Source of the DNA: Auanema rhodensis
Lineage: Eukaryota; Nematoda; Chromadorea; Rhabditida; Rhabditidae
Assembly: GCA_964057225.1 (NCBI GenBank)
Contig: OZ059894.1
Location: 11,728,131-11,792,130, forward strand
Direction: 5' to 3'
Length of the DNA stretch: 64,000 nt
Made by a program: the position numbers and the translations under genes. Positions within the stretch are counted from its first letter, which is position 1; every line of letters starts with the position of its first letter. Shown here in pieces: positions 57,671-64,000 of this stretch. The notes under the pieces are model-generated. The model ran no database searches. It had not been told where the DNA came from and was given only the letters and a program-made list of their open reading frames with translations.

Positions 57671-57812
57671 AATGTCATATTCTTCATTATCAGTTATATC
57701 ACTCTAAATCTTGTTGTTAATAGATACGACCACAAAGAAAACAACAGGAACAGTAACAATAACAAAAAAAATTTTTTTTTCACCTATGTGTCTAAAGGTT
57801 AGCCATGTATCC

Positions 57813-57870
<58 letters not shown>

Positions 57871-59052
57871 ACAGTAAAAAGTCCAATCAAGAGAGAAATT
57901 TTTTCAACACATAGTTGTTTTTTTTTTAAATATCATTGTTTTTCCTCATAACTCGGTTTAAACTCGTTCTAACCCGTTGAAATACGTCTAGAAAGTCTTT
58001 ATAACATGCATATGTATGATAGAACTTCATATTTATTGTAATAGAAAATTTTATTTTCAGACGTCTTGGTTAACAATGATATGTTTTACCCCCTTATAAT
58101 TTTTATCATAATGTTCCTTATACGGAACGCTCAATGAAACTTGCTTCCAGAAAAATTTCTTTCTATTTTTTCTTCATATGTACGTAGATACTATAGAGAA
58201 CTATGATAGAAAACTTTAACATTCACGAAATCATCATTTCTCATTACGCTACGGAGGTTTAAAAAGCTGTGTTTTACCTTATAATAGACCGGAAAACCCT
58301 TGTGTTAAAACTGGACCGTTTTTACACATATAAAAATGTCCCGTATTCGGGACCCTAATGTAACTTTTGATTCCCTATATTTTTTTTCATGAAATTTACA
58401 ATCTACTGTAGAAAGAAGAATTATTTTTATAAAAACTGTAAATTTTTGAAAAATGAAAACAAAACGAAAACAAAAACAACTTTTTTTTGAACATTTTCTC
58501 ACACAAGGGTCCCCCCTTACCTACTTTTTTTCTCATTACTCGTTTCAACCTCATCCGATCACTCTGCAAACATGTTTAATCGTTCTAACTTGTTGAAATA
58601 CGTCTTAAAAGTCTAAACAACATGCATATGCATAATAGAAACCACCCGAATAGGCCCCCACGCACTAAACGAGATATATACATTACCAGTATAGTAATAG
58701 AACACATATTGAAGATTAATTCGATAAGAACAATTTATTGACGTAGAGAATGTTTGTTCCGAAAAACTACAATATTAAACTATAAAAGTAACAAAAGCGT
58801 AGAGGCAGCAAAGACATGAATAAACATAAATGTAAATACAGAATTACCAGGTAGTACATAAGTATGACAAAAAATTATAAGAAAGCCATGAAAATAGAAG
58901 GTTTGTGAACAAATGAGAGGTACATCTTTGATCGTATAGTCATTTCTAAACCGTTCGTATGCTGCAGCATCGTCATAAGCGTCACTCAAGTTGAATTTCC
59001 ATGTGTACTACACGATTTTCATTCTTATTGTTACATTCTTTCCCTGAGGGAA

Positions 59053-59236
59053 TGGGCCGTTCCCGCCAGCAGTGCAAGAGCGGGTCGACCCGTGAGGTGG
59101 AGCTAGCAAGCCAGCATCTACCTCAAGTCTCAAAAATCGGTTAACCTTATTGTGAACCAATGGAACACATATCGAAGGTTAATTCGATAAGAACGATTAC
59201 TACACTTTGATCTTAGCCAAAAGGCCGAGAAGCGAT
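59053..59236 (-). ncRNA. U2: U2 snRNA, unit 21
   Basis: Uninterrupted. Confidence 0.95.
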
Positions 59237-59677
59237 ACAGCATAGCCATGAGTATCAAAGACATCAAGCAAATGTATCGTACTTGTTACGAGTGCACTCT
59301 CTCATTTGAATATAAAAGTGTGGTTTGACAATCTTGACTGTACAGGTCATAAATGGCTCATATAAACTGTGGATTTACTCAACTTTTGGACTTATTTTTT
59401 TCTTATTCGAAGCGCTGCACTTTTTTCTATTCTTTTTATTCAAATACTTGTATATAGTTTTATATGTACGGTTGCAAAGTTTCCGAATATTTTATATATT
59501 TTTATACAATAATTAGGAGAAGGTTAATACAATGAAATCTCCCAACTTTACAGTGTTTGTATTGCTTACAGTATCTAGAACAACCACTCTTGTAATATTA
59601 GAGCACATATCAATCAACAACTTTTTCTAGTTATCAAAGCTTTTTTATTTCTTCAAGATATTTCAAATAAAATATAA

Positions 59678-59797
59678 AAGCTTACGACACCCGGGATTCC
59701 CAAGCCGTCTCCGATCCAAGTACTAACCGGGCCCAACGTTGCTTGACTTGCCAGATCGGACGGGATGGCGTACTTTCAACGTGGTATGGTCGTAAGC
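59678..59797 (-). rRNA. 5S: 5S rRNA, unit 22 copy a
   Basis: Full-length, copy-a flanks. Confidence 0.97.
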
Positions 59798-60037
59798 AAT
59801 GTTATATTCTTCATTATCAGTTATATCACTCTAAATCTTGTTGTTAATAGTTAGGACCACAAAGAAAACAACAGGAACAGTAACAAATGAAATGCCCAAA
59901 CTTTACAGTGTTCGAGTTATTTACAGTATCTAAGACTACCTCTGTCGTGTTATTAGAGCAAACATTCGATTAACAACAACTTTTTTTTAGTTATCAAAGC
60001 TTTTTTATTTCTTCAAAAAATTTCAAATAAAATATAA

Positions 60038-60157
60038 AAGCTTACGACACCCGGGATTCCCAAGCCGTCTCCGATCCAAGTACTAACCGGGCCCAACGTT
60101 GCTTGACTTGCCAGATCGGACGGGATGGCGTACTTTCAACGTGGTATGGTCGTAAGC
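60038..60157 (-). rRNA. 5S: 5S rRNA, unit 22 copy b
   Basis: Full-length, copy-b flanks. Confidence 0.97.
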
Positions 60158-60299
60158 AATGTCATATTCTTCATTATCAGTTATATCACTCTAAATCTTG
60201 TTGTTAATAGATACGACCACAAAGAAAACAACAGGAACAGTAACAATAACAAAAAAAATTTTTTTTTCACCTATGTGTCTAAAGGTTAGCCATGTATCC

Positions 60300-60359
<60 letters not shown>

Positions 60360-61541
60360 ACAGTAAAAAGTCCAATCAAGAGAGAAATTTTTTCAACACA
60401 TAGTTGTTTTTTTTTTAAATATCATTGTTTTTCCTCATAACTCGGTTTAAACTCGTTCTAACCCGTTGAAATACGTCTAGAAAGTCTTTATAACATGCAT
60501 ATGTATGATAGAACTTCATATTTATTGTAATAGAAAATTTTATTTTCAGACGTCTTGGTTAACAATGATATGTTTTACCCCCTTATAATTTTTATCATAA
60601 TGTTCCTTATACGGAACGCTCAATGAAACTTGCTTCCAGAAAAATTTCTTTCTATTTTTTCTTCATATGTACGTAGATACTATAGAGAACTATGATAGAA
60701 AACTTTAACATTCACGAAATCATCATTTCTCATTACGCTACGGAGGTTTAAAAAGCTGTGTTTTACCTTATAATAGACCGGAAAACCCTTGTGTTAAAAC
60801 TGGACCGTTTTTACACATATAAAAATGTCCCGTATTCGGGACCCTAATGTAACTTTTGATTCCCTATATTTTTTTTCATGAAATTTACAATCTACTGTAG
60901 AAAGAAGAATTATTTTTATAAAAACTGTAAATTTTTGAAAAATGAAAACAAAACGAAAACAAAAACAACTTTTTTTTGAACATTTTCTCACACAAGGGTC
61001 CCCCCTTACCTACTTTTTTTCTCATTACTCGTTTCAACCTCATCCGATCACTCTGCAAACATGTTTAATCGTTCTAACTTGTTGAAATACGTCTTAAAAG
61101 TCTAAACAACATGCATATGCATAATAGAAACCACCCGAATAGGCCCCCACGCACTAAACGAGATATATACATTACCAGTATAGTAATAGAACACATATTG
61201 AAGATTAATTCGATAAGAACAATTTATTGACGTAGAGAATGTTTGTTCCGAAAAACTACAATATTAAACTATAAAAGTAACAAAAGCGTAGAGGCAGCAA
61301 AGACATGAATAAACATAAATGTAAATACAGAATTACCAGGTAGTACATAAGTATGACAAAAAATTATAAGAAAGCCATGAAAATAGAAGGTTTGTGAACA
61401 AATGAGAGGTACATCTTTGATCGTATAGTCATTTCTAAACCGTTCGTATGCTGCAGCATCGTCATAAGCGTCACTCAAGTTGAATTTCCATGTGTACTAC
61501 ACGATTTTCATTCTTATTGTTACATTCTTTCCCTGAGGGAA

Positions 61542-61687
61542 TGGGCCGTTCCCGCCAGCAGTGCAAGAGCGGGTCGACCCGTGAGGTGGAGCTAGCAAGC
61601 CAGCATCTACCTCAAGTCTCAAAAATCGGTTAACCTTATTGTGAACCAATGGAACACATATCGAAGGTTAATTCGATAAGAACGATT
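61542..61687 (-). pseudogene. U2: U2 snRNA gene, 3' part, interrupted by Utopia copy 3
   Basis: U2 from AATCG (at 61687) to its 3' end at 61542, including the Sm site and 3' domain. The 5' part lies beyond the retrotransposon outside the window. Unlike unit 9, no element A is present here, so this shows the simple Utopia 3' junction. Confidence 0.92.
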
Positions 61688-64000
61688 AATGGTTTATTGA
61701 ATAACTAATGTTATGATACAATAAATAACCAATAAAAAAGAGCCCAGAATCGGGGAGACGGTATTACCAGTACAACTTAAAACAGCAAGTAATTAAAAAG
61801 TACATAATAAGACACATTGCCAACAGAGGCTAAAACGACTCAAGAGTCGGGGGAGTGGGTTAAAAAAAATGAACAAAAAAATGAATATTAAAGCAGAACA
61901 ATGAGAAATCAAGTGCCGCTATGATCAAACAATTTGAGTGCCTACGGCAATGATGTTAAAAATAAACAACAAAATACATGTACCAATGAAGGTCAGAAAG
62001 AAAGAAACAAAAGACAAAAATAAGTAATACAAAAAGTAAATACATTACAATCAAATCACAAACAAGTCAATTGATAATTTCTTCTTCATATTGCCTTACA
62101 CCAGAAACATGTTCCACGTAGATATTCCTGGCCCACTTGATGGTATCGGCGACGACGAGCTTCTCCATTAGCCGGTTGTAGTGGCTGCTGATCTTGAGTG
62201 ATCGGAGGGCTTGTCCGTTGAGCGGGTCCATAGTTCCAAGCATTCCTACGACATATGCTTCTACACTAGTCTTATAACCAAGACATTGGTATTGGCTGGC
62301 TATGTCAGCATATTTCCTCTCCTTTATCATACGCGCGGCTATCATGGCTTGACGGCGGTTTTCATAGCTCACTGTAACATCAACGATACTACAGTGTTTT
62401 GCGTCATGATCGACCACTACTATGTCAGGTCGGAGTGTACTATTAATGCCAGGAAGAGGCTGGTTAGTGTAAACTTCTCCGTTTTTAGGCTCTGGCAGGG
62501 CTTTGATAAGACGGTCCACGATGTTGTTGTGGCGGAGTTGGATTGCTCTCGTGTGAGAGTGGCAGTGTCCAAGAACATGTGCAGCAGTTTCGTTGGAGTA
62601 ACTACACCTGCGGCACTGTTTGTTTCCTTCTCCGTGTCTTCTACAGCCATTGAGCTGGAGAGTATTGAGTCGAGCCTTGTGGATGAATCGCCAATCAGCA
62701 AACCGTATGAAATCTCCCTTCGCCATAAAGTGATTGGACGCTTTGTTGAGCATTGTGACATCAAAGACTTTCCCTTGATCCGGTTTTTGAAGAAGGATCC
62801 GAAGGTCTTTCAGCCATAATGCACGTCGCAGGCTTCTGTGGCATAGTGAAGGTGTTAACAGTTGGTTGTTTAGATTGAGTTCTAAACCACTTTCGAGGCA
62901 TGTCCAGTTAGCGTTGATGAGTTTCTTGAGTTGACGCATCGCTACTCTTACTCTAGTCCAGATGGAGGAAACATCAGATGTTTCGGTGTCGAAAATGCCA
63001 TCAACGGAACCGTTGTAATATGCAGCTGTCTCATCGTTACTGGCTTGACGTTTAATCCTTTTTGATGCTACTTTTTTTGAGTCTTGATGCGCAATATCAG
63101 CTACTACAAGATCAGATGACTTCAAAAGTTGGTAGGCATGAGTGACTTCACAGACGTCTGACAGGTGTTGGAGTCGAGAGAGACCAAGTCCGCCGTAGTT
63201 AGTTGGCAGGTAGATTGGTTCAGCACTGGCGTTTGGAGGATAGTGCATCCATCTACGGGCACAGCGTTTGAGTTCTTTGTCAAAGGCGACTAGTTTACTC
63301 TTTGGGACGTGGCCATTCGTCATATGAAAATTAAGGCAGGGCATCAGGAAGGTGCGTACTGCGTCAGCTTTCTGCCATTCAGCAAGTAAGGATTTGTCAA
63401 TTTTTTCCAAGTGTTGACTCATAATATTCACTGTTGGAACCGCAGACTTATGTAAATGCATTCCAGTAGGGATTCCCAGGTGGGAGTAGCTGTCGAATTT
63501 GCTGAGAGCGGGTAGAGAGGAGCTCTGTAGCATGTATGAGGCTGTTGATATTTTCCCTTTGTCGATCGTCAAGGTGGCGCATTTCGCTGGTTTGAAGGTC
63601 AAGCCTGTGAAATTAGCCGCATTTGATGCTGCGTCCAACATTTTCTGTAGATCTTCTGATGATGAGGAGACCAGGGCAAGGTCATCGGCGTACGCTAGCA
63701 CAGCGATGTTGTGGTTGTGTAGCTTATAGCCAGTAGAGGATTCCAAGATGGTTTTAATTAGAGGTTCAATGGCAAGGTTGAACAGGATCGGAGATAGTGG
63801 GGATCCTTGTAACACACCTGCATGAACTGGAATGGTCGATGTGAGTCCGGAGCCTGTCTGGATTCTTGTAGAGGCATCTGTGTATAGAGCTCGTACTCGG
63901 GATATTGAGGCTTCAGCCACTCCTGACCATCTTAGAACGTCTAGCAGAGTTTCGTGTGGCAGCGATCCAAAAGCGTTTGCGAGATCAAGCCAAGCAATTG
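61688..64000 (-). mobile_element. Utopia-like retrotransposon, 3' part (copy 3, partial)
   Basis: Same 3' junction with U2 as copy 2 (first base 61688). 379-nt 3' UTR (61688-62066), then the C-terminal part of the ORF up to the window edge. Small run-length differences from copy 2 lie in the A-rich stretches of the UTR. Confidence 0.93.
62067..64000 (-). CDS. Utopia-like retrotransposon protein, C-terminal part (partial at window edge)
   Basis: About 644 codons, equivalent to residues about 449-1092 of the complete copy, open without stop or frameshift to the edge. It contains RT motifs A to E including YADD, the CCHC knuckle and the full PD-(D/E)xK endonuclease. It differs from copy 2 by a handful of bases, mostly synonymous; the replacements I noticed are Thr to Ser in ILETSTGY and Met to Val before AEASIS. 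The true start lies beyond 64000; the internal GTG at 63920 is not a start. Confidence 0.94.
   Translation of the reverse strand, partial: IAWLDLANAFGSLPHETLLDVLRWSGVAEASISRVRALYTDASTRIQTGSGLTSTIPVHAGVLQGSPLSPILFNLAIEPLIKTILESSTGYKLHNHNIAVLAYADDLALVSSSSEDLQKMLDAASNAANFTGLTFKPAKCATLTIDKGKISTASYMLQSSSLPALSKFDSYSHLGIPTGMHLHKSAVPTVNIMSQHLEKIDKSLLAEWQKADAVRTFLMPCLNFHMTNGHVPKSKLVAFDKELKRCARRWMHYPPNASAEPIYLPTNYGGLGLSRLQHLSDVCEVTHAYQLLKSSDLVVADIAHQDSKKVASKRIKRQASNDETAAYYNGSVDGIFDTETSDVSSIWTRVRVAMRQLKKLINANWTCLESGLELNLNNQLLTPSLCHRSLRRALWLKDLRILLQKPDQGKVFDVTMLNKASNHFMAKGDFIRFADWRFIHKARLNTLQLNGCRRHGEGNKQCRRCSYSNETAAHVLGHCHSHTRAIQLRHNNIVDRLIKALPEPKNGEVYTNQPLPGINSTLRPDIVVVDHDAKHCSIVDVTVSYENRRQAMIAARMIKERKYADIASQYQCLGYKTSVEAYVVGMLGTMDPLNGQALRSLKISSHYNRLMEKLVVADTIKWARNIYVEHVSGVRQYEEEIIN

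Larger units (their letters stand above)
56750..59236 (-). repeat. Array unit 21 (2487 bp)
   Basis: TA tract 57816-57868 (53 nt). Fossil U2 fragment at 58695-58735. Confidence 0.9.
764..61687 (-). repeat. Tandem array of 5S rRNA / U2 snRNA units (about 2.48 kb each)
   Basis: 22 consecutive units in the same orientation. In plus-strand order each holds the U2 upstream region, 5S copy a, 5S copy b, a TA microsatellite, an AT-rich spacer, a fossil U2/retroelement junction, and U2. Uninterrupted units are 2457-2501 bp, and the differences come mainly from TA-tract length. Single-base differences are few, so the array is strongly homogenised. Longer units are explained exactly by insertions: 828 bp (A plus 41-bp TSD), 906 bp (B plus 41 bp), 3769 bp (Utopia plus 58 bp) and 700 bp (MITE). 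Confidence 0.95.
59237..61687 (-). repeat. Array unit 22 (up to Utopia copy 3)
   Basis: TA tract 60303-60357 (55 nt). Fossil U2 fragment at 61184-61224. The unit ends inside U2 where Utopia copy 3 begins. Confidence 0.9.

Noticed and set aside
764-61687. CRISPR-like regular array
   Set aside because: The repeats are 2.5-kb eukaryotic rRNA/snRNA units, not short repeats with unique spacers.

Overview
The window is eukaryotic and carries almost no host protein-coding DNA. It is a tandem array of about 2.48-kb units, each with two 5S rRNA genes and one U2 spliceosomal snRNA gene, all on the minus strand. The array is invaded by a U2-specific non-LTR retrotransposon and by short elements that use the same target. 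The organism is most probably a nematode. The 5S sequence closely resembles the Caenorhabditis-type 5S I remember (GCTTACGACCATACCACG at the 5' end, AGATCGGACGGGATGGCG on the plus strand inside), and the U2 has the nematode-like AAAGTGTAGTA segment and TTAACC loop. The DNA is AT-rich. I cannot name the species.

Layout on the plus strand. Positions 1-763 hold the 5' end of a first Utopia-like retrotransposon, which runs off the left edge. Positions 764-61687 hold the array: 23 U2 loci (18 uninterrupted, 3 interrupted inside the window, 2 cut by Utopia copies that run off the edges) and 42 5S genes in 21 units. One unit (28608-29647) is truncated and has no 5S genes. Positions 24801-28511 hold a complete Utopia-like element (3711 bp) with an intact 1092-codon ORF. 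Positions 61688-64000 hold the 3' part of a third copy. Short non-autonomous elements sit in U2 at 8241-9027 and 23973-24759 (family A, 787 bp) and at 32097-32961 (family B, 865 bp). A 700-bp Tc1/mariner-type MITE lies in the TA microsatellite of two units (41558-42257 and 49691-50390). Those two units belong to an exact 8133-bp three-unit higher-order repeat (35526-43658 and 43659-51791).

How it fits together. Every Utopia, A and B insertion joins U2 at the same nucleotide, inside the branch-point recognition sequence (GTGTAGT^AATCG on the U2 strand). Utopia is flanked by a 58-bp target-site duplication, A and B by 41-bp ones. Utopia has a short 5' UTR and starts 97 nt into the U2 gene, so read-through from the U2 promoter is a natural way to express it (inference). 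A and B have 3' tails resembling Utopia's and are probably mobilised in trans. Every array unit also carries, 3' of U2, a decayed 41-nt U2 fragment flanked by A-like 5' and 3' termini. This is a fossil of tandem insertions fixed before the array amplified, so the parasite and the array have been associated for a long time.
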